Shown here: one piece after another, positions 53,502-63,452 of the stretch
Layout of the letters: each line of letters opens with the position of its first letter
How positions within the stretch are numbered: the first letter of the stretch is position 1
NCBI RefSeq assembly: GCF_000429105.1
Contig: NZ_AUBF01000009.1
Span: 1 to 64,000 of the forward strand
Direction of reading: 5' to 3'
DNA from: Schaalia suimastitidis DSM 15538
Lineage (GTDB): Bacteria > Actinomycetota > Actinomycetes > Actinomycetales > Actinomycetaceae
DNA length: 64,000 nucleotides
Program-made: the position numbers and the translations under genes
The notes under the pieces: model-generated
What the model saw: the letters and a program-made list of their open reading frames with translations, nothing else
The model's database searches: none
What the model was told of the DNA's origin: nothing

Positions 53502-54599
53502 GTGAAGAAATCCATCCAGCTTGCAGCCGCAGCTGCATCCGCTGCACTGATTCTCGCAGCCTGTGGCGCCGCACCGGAAGCGACAACAACCGACACTTCC
53601 ACCGCGACTAACACCACCGAAACCACCACCTCGACCATCAAAGCTTGCATGGTTTCCGATGAAGGCGGCTTCGAAGACAAATCCTTCAACGAATCCGGCA
53701 AGATGGGCATGGAACAAGCCAAAGCCGAACTTGGCATTGAAGTTGCCTACTCTGAATCATCCTCTGGCGAAGACTACGGCCCCAATATTGCCGCACAAAT
53801 CCAACAGGGCTGCAATATCATCATCGGCGTTGGCTTCCTCATGGCAGACGCCATGAACGAAGCTGCAGTAGCAAACCCGAACGTGAAATTCGCTCTTGTT
53901 GACTCCGGTTTTGCTGATTCCCCAGAAAACTCCAAGGCACTGGTATTCAATACTGCCGAAGCCAGCTTCCTCGCAGGCTACGCTGCCGCAGGTATGACCT
54001 CCACTGGTAAGGTCGGCACCTTCCTTGGCATGAATATTCCCTCGACTGCCATCTTCGCTGACGGTTTCCAAGACGGCATTAAGAAGTACAACGAGGTCAA
54101 GGGCACCAATGTTGAACTTCTGGGCTGGGACAAGGAAAAGCAGGACGGCATGGCCGTTGGTAACTTCTCCGACACCCCCAAGGGCAAGCAATTCTCTACC
54201 CAGCTCATCGAACAGGGTGCCGATATCATCCTCCCCGTTGCAGGCCCCGTTGGTGAAGGCGCACTTGCTGCCGCACAAGAAACCGGCAAAGCCAGTGTCA
54301 TCTGGGTTGACGCAGATGGTTACGAAACTAAGCCCGATTTCGGTTCCCTCATCATGACCTCCGTCATGAAGGAAATTGACAACGCTGTATTCGACACCAT
54401 CAAGTCCCTCGTTGAAGACTCATGGAGCTCCGACCCATACGTCGGCACCGTTGCTAACGGCGGCGTCTCTTTGGCTCCCTTCCATGATTTCGAAGACAAG
54501 GTCCCAGCCGAACTCAAGGCAGAGATCGAGCAGCTCTCCAAGGAAATCGCTGACGGAACCCTCGTTGTGGAATCCATTCACAACCCCTCCAACAGCTGA
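53502..54599 (+). CDS. BMP-family nucleoside-binding lipoprotein
   Basis: 365 residues. The signal peptide ends in a lipobox with Cys21 (LILAACGAAP), followed by a Thr-rich linker. The substrate-binding domain opens ACMVSDEGGFEDKSFNESGKMGMEQAKAELG, typical of BMP/PnrA purine-nucleoside binders. It is the receptor for the ABC importer that follows. GTG 53502 has GGAGG upstream. A hairpin after the gene probably allows higher expression of this component than of the ATPase and permeases. Confidence 0.95.
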   Translation: MKKSIQLAAAAASAALILAACGAAPEATTTDTSTATNTTETTTSTIKACMVSDEGGFEDKSFNESGKMGMEQAKAELGIEVAYSESSSGEDYGPNIAAQIQQGCNIIIGVGFLMADAMNEAAVANPNVKFALVDSGFADSPENSKALVFNTAEASFLAGYAAAGMTSTGKVGTFLGMNIPSTAIFADGFQDGIKKYNEVKGTNVELLGWDKEKQDGMAVGNFSDTPKGKQFSTQLIEQGADIILPVAGPVGEGALAAAQETGKASVIWVDADGYETKPDFGSLIMTSVMKEIDNAVFDTIKSLVEDSWSSDPYVGTVANGGVSLAPFHDFEDKVPAELKAEIEQLSKEIADGTLVVESIHNPSNS

Positions 54600-54619
54600 T
54601 TTGGTTGTTCAATAAGTGA

Positions 54620-54648
54620 CAGGCGCAGGACACTATGTCCTGCGCCTG
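54620..54648 (+). terminator. Partial terminator within the nucleoside operon
   Basis: CAGGCGCAGGACA pairs perfectly with TGTCCTGCGCCTG around a 3-nt loop, followed only by CAACTTT. It lies between the binding protein and the ATPase and probably reduces downstream transcription or stabilises the upstream mRNA. Confidence 0.7.
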
Positions 54649-54770
54649 CAACTTTGCCTGCAACTTCGGTAGGATAAACGCCAACCCAATAGACGTGTAC
54701 GCAGTAAATGTCGCTTCTGTGGCAATGACGCCCCTGCATGTCGTCGTGAGACAGTAATGAGGAACCGCTT

Positions 54771-56303
54771 GTGAAGCTTGAATTGCGTGGCATCACCAAG
54801 GTTTTTGGCCCCTTAGTTGCCAACGACCACATTGACCTCGTCGTTGAACCAGGGAAAATACACGCGCTCCTGGGCGAAAACGGCGCTGGAAAATCGACCC
54901 TAATGAACGTCCTTTACGGCCTGTACCAAGCCGATGCCGGAGAAATCCTCATCGACGACGTCCCACAGCATTTTTCCGGTCCAGGCGATGCTGTTGCTGC
55001 AGGTATTGGCATGGTTCACCAGCACTTTATGCTGGTCCCTGTCTTTACTGTCACAGAATCAGTGGCGCTGGGTTACGAACCCACTAAAGGCGGACTCCTT
55101 GATGTGGCCAAAGCACGCCAAAAAGTCATTGAATTATCCACTCGTTTTGGTTTCGACATCGACCCTGATGCGCTGATCGAAGATCTTTCTGTGGGCGCTC
55201 AGCAGCGCGTCGAAATTATCAAAGCGCTGTCTCGCGACGCGAAGGTCCTCATCTTGGATGAGCCCACAGCTGTGCTCACCCCACAAGAAACCGATGAATT
55301 AATCGCCATCATGAAGGAACTGCGTGCCGCAGGCACCTCCATCGTCCTTATCACCCACAAACTCCGTGAAGTCCGTGCCGTTGCGGATCACATTACCGTC
55401 ATTCGCCGAGGCAAGGTGGTCGGCGAAGCCACCCCCACCTCGTCAGAAAATGAACTGGCCAGTCTGATGGTTGGCCGCCCAGTCGACCTGGGTGTTGACA
55501 AAGACGCCGCCACCGTGGGCGATGTTGCCCTGGCCTACAAAGGCGTATCGCTTCTCGACGAAAGTGGCACCACCGCACTGGACCACATTGACCTGGAAGT
55601 GCGTCGCGGCGAAATCGTCTGCATCGCGGGCGTCCAAGGAAACGGGCAAACCGAACTCTGCGAAGTCACCCTCGGCTCACGCCACCCCAATGCAGGCCAC
55701 GTAGAAATCGACGGTAACGACGTCACCGAATTGAGTATCCGCCAACGCCTTGGCGTGGGCCTCGGGTATGTGCCTGAAGACCGCAGCGAAGACGGAATGA
55801 TTGCCAAATTCTCTATCGCCGAGAATATGATCCTCGACCAGTACGACCTGCCGCCCTACTCCAAAGGCCCGTCACTTAACCTGAAGGTCATCGACTCAAA
55901 CGCAGAGACACTACGTGAAGAATTCGATGTCCGCGTCACCTCGGTTCACGACCCTATCTCTACACTGTCAGGTGGCAACCAACAAAAGGCCATCCTCGCC
56001 CGCGAATTGTCGCGCCCACTGCGTGTCCTGCTCCTTGCACAGCCAACCCGTGGTCTGGATGTTGGATCCATCGAATTCGTCCACGCACGTATTGTTGCCG
56101 AACGCGACAAAGGCACCGCTGTCCTCGTCGTTTCGACCGAACTTGACGAGGTCGTTGCCCTAGCAGACCGCATCGCCGTGATGTATCGCGGCAAAATCGT
56201 TGGCATCGTCGACGCTGACACACCAACCGACGTCCTTGGCCTCATGATGGCGGGCGTCCCAGAAACTGAAGCACGCGCACAAGCGTCCACGAAGGAGGCC
56301 TAG
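54771..56303 (+). CDS. Nucleoside ABC transporter ATP-binding protein (two NBDs)
   Basis: 510 residues, RbsA/NupA type with two fused NBDs. NBD1 has Walker A GENGAGKSTL, signature LSVGAQQRVEI and Walker B LILDEPTAVL. NBD2 has the family-typical altered Walker A GVQGNGQTEL and signature LSGGNQQKAILARELSR with LLLAQPTRGLD. GTG 54771 follows GAGGAA. It abuts the first permease (shared A at 56303). Confidence 0.95.
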   Translation: MKLELRGITKVFGPLVANDHIDLVVEPGKIHALLGENGAGKSTLMNVLYGLYQADAGEILIDDVPQHFSGPGDAVAAGIGMVHQHFMLVPVFTVTESVALGYEPTKGGLLDVAKARQKVIELSTRFGFDIDPDALIEDLSVGAQQRVEIIKALSRDAKVLILDEPTAVLTPQETDELIAIMKELRAAGTSIVLITHKLREVRAVADHITVIRRGKVVGEATPTSSENELASLMVGRPVDLGVDKDAATVGDVALAYKGVSLLDESGTTALDHIDLEVRRGEIVCIAGVQGNGQTELCEVTLGSRHPNAGHVEIDGNDVTELSIRQRLGVGLGYVPEDRSEDGMIAKFSIAENMILDQYDLPPYSKGPSLNLKVIDSNAETLREEFDVRVTSVHDPISTLSGGNQQKAILARELSRPLRVLLLAQPTRGLDVGSIEFVHARIVAERDKGTAVLVVSTELDEVVALADRIAVMYRGKIVGIVDADTPTDVLGLMMAGVPETEARAQASTKEA

Positions 56304-57586
56304 TGAGTACCGATACTCAAGCGACCACCAGCGCGCACCACTCAAATGATGCGTCCTCACAACAAGGTGGCCCAACCTGGGTGACAACCTTCCTCAAACG
56401 CTTCTTTAATCCGTCAACAACGACCATTGCGGGCGCCATCATTTTGGCACTCATCCTGGGCGCCTTTATCGTCGCGATCTTCGACGCCAAAGTCCAAGAA
56501 ACCGCAGGATACTTTTTTGCTCGACCCAGTGACTTCCTCACCGCATTTTCCAATGCCTTCGGAGGTTTCTTCACTTCGCTGATCCAAGGCTCAATCTTTG
56601 ACTGGACACAGCCCACCTTCAGTGGCGCAATCCGACCACTGACTGAAACCCTCACCCGTTCGGTCCCGCTGATCATCGCCGGCCTAGCCATCGCAGTGTC
56701 TTTCACCGCAGGCATGTTCAATATCGGCGTGCAAGGGCAGCTGATGATGGGGGCTGTTCTGGGCGGATTCATTGGGTTCTACTGGGAGTTGCCCGCTGGC
56801 CTTCACATGATTGCCGCGATCTGTGGCGCAGTCATCGGCGGTGCACTCTGGGGCCTTATCCCCGGCATTCTTCGAGCCAAACTCCACGCCAACGAAGTAA
56901 TCGTCACGATCATGCTGAACTCGGTGGCAGTCTTCCTTGTGCAATTCCTCCTCACACGTAAACTCTTCTATGGCGAAGGCGGAATCCCCTCAAAGTCGCA
57001 AAAGATCCTGTCCAGCGCGTGGTATCCACAGATCCTCGGATCAAGCTTCCGTCTGCACCTGGGATTCATCGTGGCACTGCTTGCTGCAGTATTTGTGTGG
57101 TGGCTGCTAAAACGCTCCACCTTCGGTTTTGAATTACGCGCTGCAGGTGCCAACCCCTCTGCAGCTCGTACCGCAGGTATTAACGTGCCGCGTGTACTTA
57201 TGCTCACCCTGGTGTTGTCAGGTGCCCTTGCAGGCCTGGCGGGTACTTCGCCGATACTTGGTACAGAAAAAGTCATCACCGGTTCTGTGGCGGGCTCCTA
57301 TGGCTTTGACGCAATCACCGTTGCGCTGTTGGGCAAATCAACCCCACTAGGTGTGGTCCTGGCAGGTATCCTCTTTGGTGGCCTCAGCGCTGGTGGTGCT
57401 GTTATGCAGGCGTCGTCGGCACAAATCCCGGTAGATATCGTCCAAATTACTCAGGCAATCATTGTGCTTCTAATTGCCGCTTCCGAGGCCATCCGACTGC
57501 GGCGAGAAAAGAAAGCTGCCGATGCAGCCTCGTCCGCAAAGATCGCAGCCCCAGCCAAAGAAGCATCTGAAGGAGGCCGCGCATGA
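56303..57586 (+). CDS. Nucleoside ABC transporter permease 1
   Basis: 427 residues with about ten hydrophobic helices and the BPD_transp_2 region LIIAGLAIAVSFTAGMFNIGVQGQLMMGAVLGG. A ~30-residue hydrophilic N-terminus and an Ala/Lys-rich tail flank it. It forms the pore with permease 2, which overlaps by four bases (ATGA). Confidence 0.94.
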   Translation: MSTDTQATTSAHHSNDASSQQGGPTWVTTFLKRFFNPSTTTIAGAIILALILGAFIVAIFDAKVQETAGYFFARPSDFLTAFSNAFGGFFTSLIQGSIFDWTQPTFSGAIRPLTETLTRSVPLIIAGLAIAVSFTAGMFNIGVQGQLMMGAVLGGFIGFYWELPAGLHMIAAICGAVIGGALWGLIPGILRAKLHANEVIVTIMLNSVAVFLVQFLLTRKLFYGEGGIPSKSQKILSSAWYPQILGSSFRLHLGFIVALLAAVFVWWLLKRSTFGFELRAAGANPSAARTAGINVPRVLMLTLVLSGALAGLAGTSPILGTEKVITGSVAGSYGFDAITVALLGKSTPLGVVLAGILFGGLSAGGAVMQASSAQIPVDIVQITQAIIVLLIAASEAIRLRREKKAADAASSAKIAAPAKEASEGGRA

Positions 57587-58857
57587 GCACCGCCGCTATC
57601 GCATCGAAATCCGCGACATCCGAGGCCATCAGTGCCCCCGTGCAATGGCGTGACCCCATTGTCACCACCTTTATGACGGCACTGACCTTCATTATGGCCT
57701 TCACATCGACGGGTGCCTCACAAATATCATTGTCAGGAGCGACTTCCTGGTTTGACCTGGGTCGCTACTCGATACCGGCCTTTGCCACTGGCATGGTGCT
57801 GGCAGTAATCGCCTTGGCAAGCACCGTACTGGTTTACCGTGCGGCGCTAGCACGTCAAGAAGGCAACGGTTGGCTTGTCGGCATCGTTGGCGTTGCCTTC
57901 GTTGTCACCTTCCTTCTGTGGACTGTTGCCGGTAAAGACTCATCGGTCCTCCCTGTCGTGTCTTTACTCAGTGGTGGCCTGATGTTTGCCACGCCACTGG
58001 TTTTTGGTGCACTTTCGGGTGTCATTTGTGAACGCAGTGGCATCATTAATATCGCCATTGAAGGCCAAATGCTGCTGGGTGCTTTCCTTGGTGCCGTTGT
58101 TGCATCAGCAGCGGGCACACCCCTTGCAGCCTTGATTGCTTCCCCACTGGCAGGTGTCCTTGTCGCAGCACTACTGGCACTGTTTACCATCAAGTTCCGC
58201 GCCGACCATATCGTCGTTGGTGTCGTATTGAATATGCTGGTCCTGGGGCTGACATCCTTCCTGTTCTCCACTCAGCTGAAGAATGCGCCAGGCCTGAATA
58301 AGGCGCTGCCACTGTCAAGTATCGGTATCCCCATCCTGAAAGATATTCCGGTTATTGGCCCGGTCCTGTTCAACCAGACCATCCTTGTGTACCTGATGTT
58401 TGTGGCCGTTATTGGCCTCCAAGTGATGCTATTCCGCTCTCGATGGGGTCTACGCACCCGCGCCTGCGGTGAGCATCCTAAGGCAGCCGATACCGTTGGC
58501 ATTAAGGTCAATGCGATGCGTTGGAAGAATGTGTTGATCGCTGGTGCCTTCGCAGGTCTGGGTGGCGCATTCTTCACCGTCGGTGAAGGCCTTGCGTTCT
58601 CCAAAGATATGGCCGCTGGTAACGGCTTTATTGCGCTGGCAGCAATGATCCTTGGACGATGGAACCCGAAGGGCGCATTGGCTGCGGCTCTTCTCTTTGG
58701 TTTCGCCACTAACTTGGGTGCTGTCATGCAGGCGGTAGGCTCACCTGTACCGGCAGAATTCCTCCTGATGACACCATATGTCGTCACCATTTTGGCGGTG
58801 GCAGGCTTCGTTGGTGCGGTACGCGCACCAGCCGCTGAAGGGGTGCCGTACCCGTGA
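57583..58857 (+). CDS. Nucleoside ABC transporter permease 2
   Basis: 424 residues, BPD_transp_2 family. LVFGALSGVICERSGIINIAIEGQMLLGAFLGAVV is the conserved segment, and ACGEHPKAADTVGIKVNAMRWKNVL the cytoplasmic coupling loop. It overlaps cdd by four bases, tying import to nucleoside breakdown. Confidence 0.94.
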   Translation: MSTAAIASKSATSEAISAPVQWRDPIVTTFMTALTFIMAFTSTGASQISLSGATSWFDLGRYSIPAFATGMVLAVIALASTVLVYRAALARQEGNGWLVGIVGVAFVVTFLLWTVAGKDSSVLPVVSLLSGGLMFATPLVFGALSGVICERSGIINIAIEGQMLLGAFLGAVVASAAGTPLAALIASPLAGVLVAALLALFTIKFRADHIVVGVVLNMLVLGLTSFLFSTQLKNAPGLNKALPLSSIGIPILKDIPVIGPVLFNQTILVYLMFVAVIGLQVMLFRSRWGLRTRACGEHPKAADTVGIKVNAMRWKNVLIAGAFAGLGGAFFTVGEGLAFSKDMAAGNGFIALAAMILGRWNPKGALAAALLFGFATNLGAVMQAVGSPVPAEFLLMTPYVVTILAVAGFVGAVRAPAAEGVPYP

Positions 58858-59279
58858 GTTTTCCTGCCATTGACGAGGCGACCTGGACGCGTCTGCACCA
58901 TCTGGCCTGCGAGGCCGCCGAGATGGCTTACGCCCCTTATTCGCGGTTCCGGGTGGGGGCGGCGGCTCTGGTTGACGATGGGCGCTACGTCTCAGGGTGT
59001 AATGTTGAAAATGCTGGCTACGGTGTGACGCTATGCGCTGAATGTGGGCTGGTATCGGACCTGATCCGCAATGGGGGAGGGCGCCTCGTTGCTTTTGCCT
59101 GCGTTGACGAACAAGGCAACGCCTGTTCGCCCTGTGGGAGATGCCGTCAACTGCTGTATGAACACGCTGCACCAGGGATGCTTTTAGCAATGCCCGCAGG
59201 GCGTATGACGATTGACCAGGTCCTGCCAGGCGGATTCGGTCCACGTGATCTGGCAACGGCAGATCCTATTGAGGAATAA
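58854..59279 (+). CDS. cdd: Cytidine deaminase
   Basis: 141 residues. It deaminates cytidine and deoxycytidine to uridine forms. The catalytic Glu and first zinc Cys are in TLCAECGLVSD, and the other zinc ligands in CSPCGRCRQLL. NVENAGYG is the substrate-binding stretch. Placed between permease and deoA, it processes imported nucleosides. Confidence 0.96.
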   Translation: MSFPAIDEATWTRLHHLACEAAEMAYAPYSRFRVGAAALVDDGRYVSGCNVENAGYGVTLCAECGLVSDLIRNGGGRLVAFACVDEQGNACSPCGRCRQLLYEHAAPGMLLAMPAGRMTIDQVLPGGFGPRDLATADPIEE

Positions 59280-59283
59280 AACG

Positions 59284-60582
59284 ATGAGTATTGAAACATT
59301 CGACGCTGTTGAGGTGATCGCCGCCAAACGTGACGGGAAGCGTCTTAGCAGCGCACAAATTGACTGGGTGATTGACGCCTATACGCGCGGTGTGGTCGCA
59401 GACGAACAAATGTCAGCCCTAGCTATGGCGATCTTTCTGAACGGGATGGATCGTGCTGAAATAGCCCAGTGGACGCAGGCGATGATTCGTTCTGGCGAAC
59501 GCATGGATTTTTCGGCGCTTGCGCGTCCTACCGCCGATAAGCACTCCACCGGTGGCGTGGGCGACAAGATCACTTTGCCGCTTGCTCCACTTGTGGCGGT
59601 TTTTGATGTGGCGGTGCCTCAGCTTTCAGGTCGGGGTTTGGGGCACACCGGCGGCACCCTCGACAAAATGGAATCTATCCCCGGGTGGCGCGCGGCACTG
59701 ACAAATGACGAGATTATGGACATTCTTGGCACGGGTCCTGGCGCCGTCATCTGCGCTGCGGGGGCGGGCCTTGCGCCAGCAGACCGGAAGCTCTATGCCC
59801 TGCGTGATACGACCGCTACTGTCGAGTGCGTACCGTTGATTGCCTCGTCGATTATGTCGAAGAAAATTGCTGAAGGAACAGGATCCCTTGTTCTTGACGT
59901 AAAGGTGGGTCAAGGCGCGTTCATGAAGGACGTAGACAAGGCCCGTGAGCTTGCGCAAACGATGGTGGACTTGGGTGATGACGCAGGTGTGAAAACGGTG
60001 GCTCTTCTTACCGATATGAACGTGCCACTTGGTCGCACTATTGGTAATGCCTTGGAGGTCCGTGAATCGGTGGAAGTTCTCGCTGGCGGTGGGCCGCGGG
60101 ATGTGGTGGAACTGACCCTTGCGCTTGCGCGTGAGATGCTCACCTTGGCCGGTAAACCAGATGCTGACGTGGAGGCGGCCTTAACAGATGGGCGTGCCAT
60201 GGATAAGTGGCGCGCTATGGTGGCTGCTCAAGGTGGCGATCCAGATGCGCCGTTACCGGTCGCAGAACACACGCAAGATGTTTGTGCCCACGAAAGCGGT
60301 TATGTCACAGGCATGGATGCTTTGGCGCTAGGTGTGGCATCGTGGCGCCTGGGGGCTGGCCGTGCGCGTAAGGAAGATCCGGTGCAGGCGCAGGCAGGTA
60401 TTGAAATCCTGGTGAAACCTGGTGAAACAGTGGTTGTTGGTCAGCCAATCCTTCGCCTGCATACTGCAACACCTGAGCGTTTTGATCGGGCTTGTCAGGG
60501 GCTTGCCGATGCCATTGCTATCGGTCCGAAAGCACCACAATTGCCCAGCAGTGTCGTCCTTGAACGCATTAGTGCGCGTTAA
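59284..60582 (+). CDS. deoA: Thymidine / pyrimidine-nucleoside phosphorylase
   Basis: 432 residues. It cleaves thymidine, deoxyuridine or uridine with phosphate. Landmarks are ADKHSTGGVGDKITLPLAP (phosphate loop), LSGRGLGHTGGTLDKMESIPG, ALRDTTATVE and the C-terminal domain MDALALGVASWRLGAGRARKEDPVQAQAGIEI. A longer frame opens at 59212 inside cdd, but ATG 59284 with GAGGAA upstream is the family start. It works with DeoC and probably a phosphopentomutase. Confidence 0.95.
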   Translation: MSIETFDAVEVIAAKRDGKRLSSAQIDWVIDAYTRGVVADEQMSALAMAIFLNGMDRAEIAQWTQAMIRSGERMDFSALARPTADKHSTGGVGDKITLPLAPLVAVFDVAVPQLSGRGLGHTGGTLDKMESIPGWRAALTNDEIMDILGTGPGAVICAAGAGLAPADRKLYALRDTTATVECVPLIASSIMSKKIAEGTGSLVLDVKVGQGAFMKDVDKARELAQTMVDLGDDAGVKTVALLTDMNVPLGRTIGNALEVRESVEVLAGGGPRDVVELTLALAREMLTLAGKPDADVEAALTDGRAMDKWRAMVAAQGGDPDAPLPVAEHTQDVCAHESGYVTGMDALALGVASWRLGAGRARKEDPVQAQAGIEILVKPGETVVVGQPILRLHTATPERFDRACQGLADAIAIGPKAPQLPSSVVLERISAR

Positions 60583-60603
60583 GGCGTGAATAGATTAAGG
60601 AGA

Positions 60604-61260
60604 ATGATGACTCGTCGAGCAGATGTTGCCGCAATGATTGACCACACGCTTTTGGCTCCTGAGGCCACTGCGGAGCAGGTCGCGGCCCTTGTTGCTGAAG
60701 GTCGTGAACTTGGTACCTTCTCAGTGTGTGTATCCCCCAATATGTTGCCCGTCAGTGTGCCTGCGGGCCTGAAAGTGGCGTGCGTTGCGGGTTTCCCTTC
60801 AGGTGCGCATAAGTCGAGTGTTAAGGCCGCCGAAGCGGCCCAGGCAGTGGCGGATGGTGTTGACGAAGTCGATATGGTCATCAATCTTGCCTTGGCCAAG
60901 CAGGGAGATTGGGCCGGTGTTGAGGCGGATATTCGTGCTGTGCGTGAAGCCTGCCGAGGTGCTTTGCTGAAGGTCATTATCGAATCTGCTGCCCTCACCG
61001 ATGAGGAAATCGTTGCCGCCTGCCGCGCATCGGAGGCAGCGGGTGCTGATTTTGTGAAGACCTCGACGGGTTTCCATAAGGCTGGGGGTGCCTCGACCCA
61101 CGCTGTGGCGCTGATGCGAGCAACGGTGGGGGACCGTCTTGGCGTGAAAGCTTCCGGTGGGATCCGCGACGCGGAAACAGCGTTGGCGATGATCGAGGCA
61201 GGCGCAAACCGTCTTGGTTTGTCAGCCTCCCGTCAAATTCTTGAAGGTTTACCTCAGTAG
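60604..61260 (+). CDS. deoC: Deoxyribose-phosphate aldolase
   Basis: About 218 residues. It splits 2-deoxyribose-5-phosphate into glyceraldehyde-3-phosphate and acetaldehyde. The Schiff-base Lys lies in [13 protein letters not shown], and the second Lys in [29 protein letters not shown] is another active-site strand. AAGGAG precedes two adjacent ATGs (60604, 60607). It ends the salvage operon, before a very strong terminator. Confidence 0.95.
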   Translation: MMTRRADVAAMIDHTLLAPEATAEQVAALVAEGRELGTFSVCVSPNMLPVSVPAGLKVACVAGFPSGAHKSSVKAAEAAQAVADGVDEVDMVINLALAKQGDWAGVEADIRAVREACRGALLKVIIESAALTDEEIVAACRASEAAGADFVKTSTGFHKAGGASTHAVALMRATVGDRLGVKASGGIRDAETALAMIEAGANRLGLSASRQILEGLPQ

Positions 61261-61283
61261 TCCTGCAATCTGTCGCTCCTGCT

Positions 61284-61330
61284 AATAACTGTGGCTCACG
61301 AAACGGGAGGTTTCGTGAGCCACAGTTATT
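61284..61330. terminator. Bidirectional terminator between deoC and the phosphohexomutase gene
   Basis: A perfect 21-bp stem runs from 61284-61304 (starting AATAACTGTGGC) to 61310-61330 (ending CCACAGTTATT) with a 5-nt loop. AT-rich ends on both sides give T-runs for both convergent genes. Confidence 0.95.
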
Positions 61331-61342
61331 GAAGACTATCCA

Positions 61343-63184
61343 CTAGATTCCTAGGGCAGCGCGCACATCAGCCTTGACAGTGGCCAAACGTGCTGCCGCT
61401 GTGCCACGCGCATGGGCAATGCTTTCGGCAGCAGCGGTACTGTCAGTACCAGCGGTACTTTCGGCACCTGCCGTACTGTCGCCGACAGCGACACCTTGAG
61501 CCGCACCATCGGTTTCGAGGTGCTGGCCAGCTGCATGGTCGCAACCCGTTGGCGCCTCTAAGGACACCTGCTGGGCCAGGGGCACAATCACCTCGCAATA
61601 ACACTTGAGTTTCGGCTCAGTCCCCGAGGGACGCACCACAACACGATCCCCAGCCTCGGTGATAAATAACATGCCATTGGTGGGAGGCAAACCTTCCCAC
61701 CCATCTGACAGATCTACTGCTGTCACTACCGCAGAACCAGCCAACGTCTCAATATTGGCGTTGCGCAAATTCGCCATCCCTTGACTAATGAGAGACAGAT
61801 CGTCCACACGGATACTCAGCGGGGAAGTCGCGTGGAGGCCGTGACGCCGCGCCAAGTCATCTAATTCATCGCCCACAGTGCGTCCCTGGGCTTTACAAGT
61901 GGCGGCAAGGGCCGCAAAGCGTAGGCAGGCCGAAATGCCGTCCTTGTCGCGCACATGGGCTGGATCGACGCAGTATCCCAACGCCTCTTCGTAACCAAAA
62001 ACAAGGTTCGGCACACGCGAAATCCACTTAAAGCCCGTCAGCGTATGCTGGTAGGACACGCCGTGGTACTGTGCGATCTTGGCAAGTAGGCGCGATGACA
62101 CCACAGAATTAGCCAATACTGCATCGTTATTGCCGCTGCATAGGCGTGCTGTCTGCTCACCCAGAAGGGAACCGACCTCGTCGCCGCTAAGCTGCCGCCA
62201 CCCTTGGAGTATCGATGCGTCAGGAATAGCGACCGAACAACGATCCGCATCAGGGTCATTCGCTAATATCAGGTCAGCATCCACTTGCCGTGCCAACGCG
62301 AACGCAAGGTCAAGTGCGCCTGGCTCCTCAGGATTAGGGAAAGACACCGTTGGGAACTCTGGATCGGGTTCGTGTTGCTCGGGGACAACGTGTACATCGG
62401 TGAATCCAGCGCGATGAAGAACGTCAAGCATCGTCTGTCCGCCAACACCATGCATCGACGTCAATACGATCCTCAAATCGCGCGGGCCAGCATCAACAAG
62501 GGCTGCAACGCAGGCAATATAGTTCTCCACAATATCTTCGCCGAGGATTTCCCAGCCCTGCTCGGCGCGCGGAACGGAAGCGACGGACTCTACCGCGACA
62601 ATCGCATTGTGGATACGTGCATCAAAGGGGGGAACAATCTGCGTGCCCTGCCCCCAGTCGGAGACGGCACGGCCACCAAGATAAACCTTGTACCCATTGT
62701 CGCGTGGGGGATTATGTGAGGCAGTGACCACCACAGCGGCGTCCGCGTGTAGAGCACGCAGGGCATAGGCGGCAACGGGCGTCGGCAGGCTACGCGGGAG
62801 CAGCAGTGCGCGGCCACCAGCGGCGGTCACAACCGCAGCAGTGTCGGTCGCAAATTGTGCTGACCCATACCGTGCGTCGTAGCCGATCACGACGGTGAAT
62901 CCGTCACCGACATCTTGTTTGAGTACGGATGAGATCCCAGCAGCAGCGCGTATCACGACGGCGCGGTTCATGCGCTTCGGGCCGCCGCCAAGTTCGCCGC
63001 GTAACCCTGCAGTACCAAATTCCAGTAGTCCACTGAAACGGTCCGCAAGGTCGGCCCGCGCGGCAGCGTCGCCACTGCGGGCAGCATCCAGCAGTGTGGC
63101 GATTTCCGAGGCGGTGTCAGGGTCGGGATCGTCTGCGATCCACGTTTCAATGGCAGTTTCGTCAAGCTTTCCGGTAGTAGTCAT
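61343..63184 (-). CDS. Phosphohexomutase (phosphomannomutase/phosphoglucomutase type)
   Basis: 613 residues, four-domain alpha-D-phosphohexomutase. The catalytic Ser is in VVTASHNPPRDNGYKVY, the metal loop in ANDPDADRCSVAIP, the sugar loop in GYEEALGYCVDP and the phosphate loop in VVRPSGTEPKLKCY. Near the C-terminus (~residues 555-595) an Ala/Ser/Thr-rich insert contains a repeated STAG.E / STA..E unit. It may act on glucose, mannose or pentose phosphate; next to the deo operon a phosphopentomutase role is possible but not proven. Confidence 0.9.
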   Translation of the reverse strand: MTTTGKLDETAIETWIADDPDPDTASEIATLLDAARSGDAAARADLADRFSGLLEFGTAGLRGELGGGPKRMNRAVVIRAAAGISSVLKQDVGDGFTVVIGYDARYGSAQFATDTAAVVTAAGGRALLLPRSLPTPVAAYALRALHADAAVVVTASHNPPRDNGYKVYLGGRAVSDWGQGTQIVPPFDARIHNAIVAVESVASVPRAEQGWEILGEDIVENYIACVAALVDAGPRDLRIVLTSMHGVGGQTMLDVLHRAGFTDVHVVPEQHEPDPEFPTVSFPNPEEPGALDLAFALARQVDADLILANDPDADRCSVAIPDASILQGWRQLSGDEVGSLLGEQTARLCSGNNDAVLANSVVSSRLLAKIAQYHGVSYQHTLTGFKWISRVPNLVFGYEEALGYCVDPAHVRDKDGISACLRFAALAATCKAQGRTVGDELDDLARRHGLHATSPLSIRVDDLSLISQGMANLRNANIETLAGSAVVTAVDLSDGWEGLPPTNGMLFITEAGDRVVVRPSGTEPKLKCYCEVIVPLAQQVSLEAPTGCDHAAGQHLETDGAAQGVAVGDSTAGAESTAGTDSTAAAESIAHARGTAAARLATVKADVRAALGI

Positions 63185-63315
63185 GCCAATACGGTAGTGC
63201 CTTTAGGGTGAAGCCGCCCACTTATTGGCCGATGTTGCCTGTGAAAAAGCGCGAAATGACGCGGTGTGACGTAATCGCCGCCTCTGCCGATGCGGTGTGT
63301 CGGCAAAAAATATGG

Positions 63316-63321
63316 CACAAT
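63316..63321 (+). promoter_or_regulatory. Likely -10 box of tRNA-Gln
   Basis: CACAAT lies 10 nt before the tRNA 5' end. The same hexamer occurs before rsmI. No good -35 box is seen. Confidence 0.35.
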
Positions 63322-63331
63322 TAGAGAGCAT

Positions 63332-63403
63332 TCCGCCTTGGTGTAATTGGCAACACAGAGGTTTTTGGTGCCTTTATTCTAGGTTCGAGTCCTAGGGGCG
63401 GAG
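63332..63403 (+). tRNA. tRNA-Gln (anticodon UUG)
   Basis: 72 nt. Acceptor stem TCCGCCT pairs with GGGCGGA; the D stem is GTGT/ACAC; the anticodon arm GAGGT-TTTTGGT-GCCTT puts UUG at positions 34-36; the T arm is CTAGG-TTCGAGT-CCTAG. The discriminator is G and CCA is not encoded. tRNA-Gln next to glmU is a common actinobacterial arrangement. Confidence 0.95.
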
Positions 63404-63408
63404 CTCTC

Positions 63409-63433
63409 AAAGCGGGAATGAAATACCCGCTTT
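63409..63433 (+). terminator. Hairpin between tRNA-Gln and glmU
   Basis: AAAGCGGG (63409-63416) pairs with CCCGCTTT (63426-63433) around a 9-nt loop. It can end the tRNA transcript or act as a partial terminator before glmU. Confidence 0.7.
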
Positions 63434-63452
63434 ATGGTCTGTGGGAGGATCT

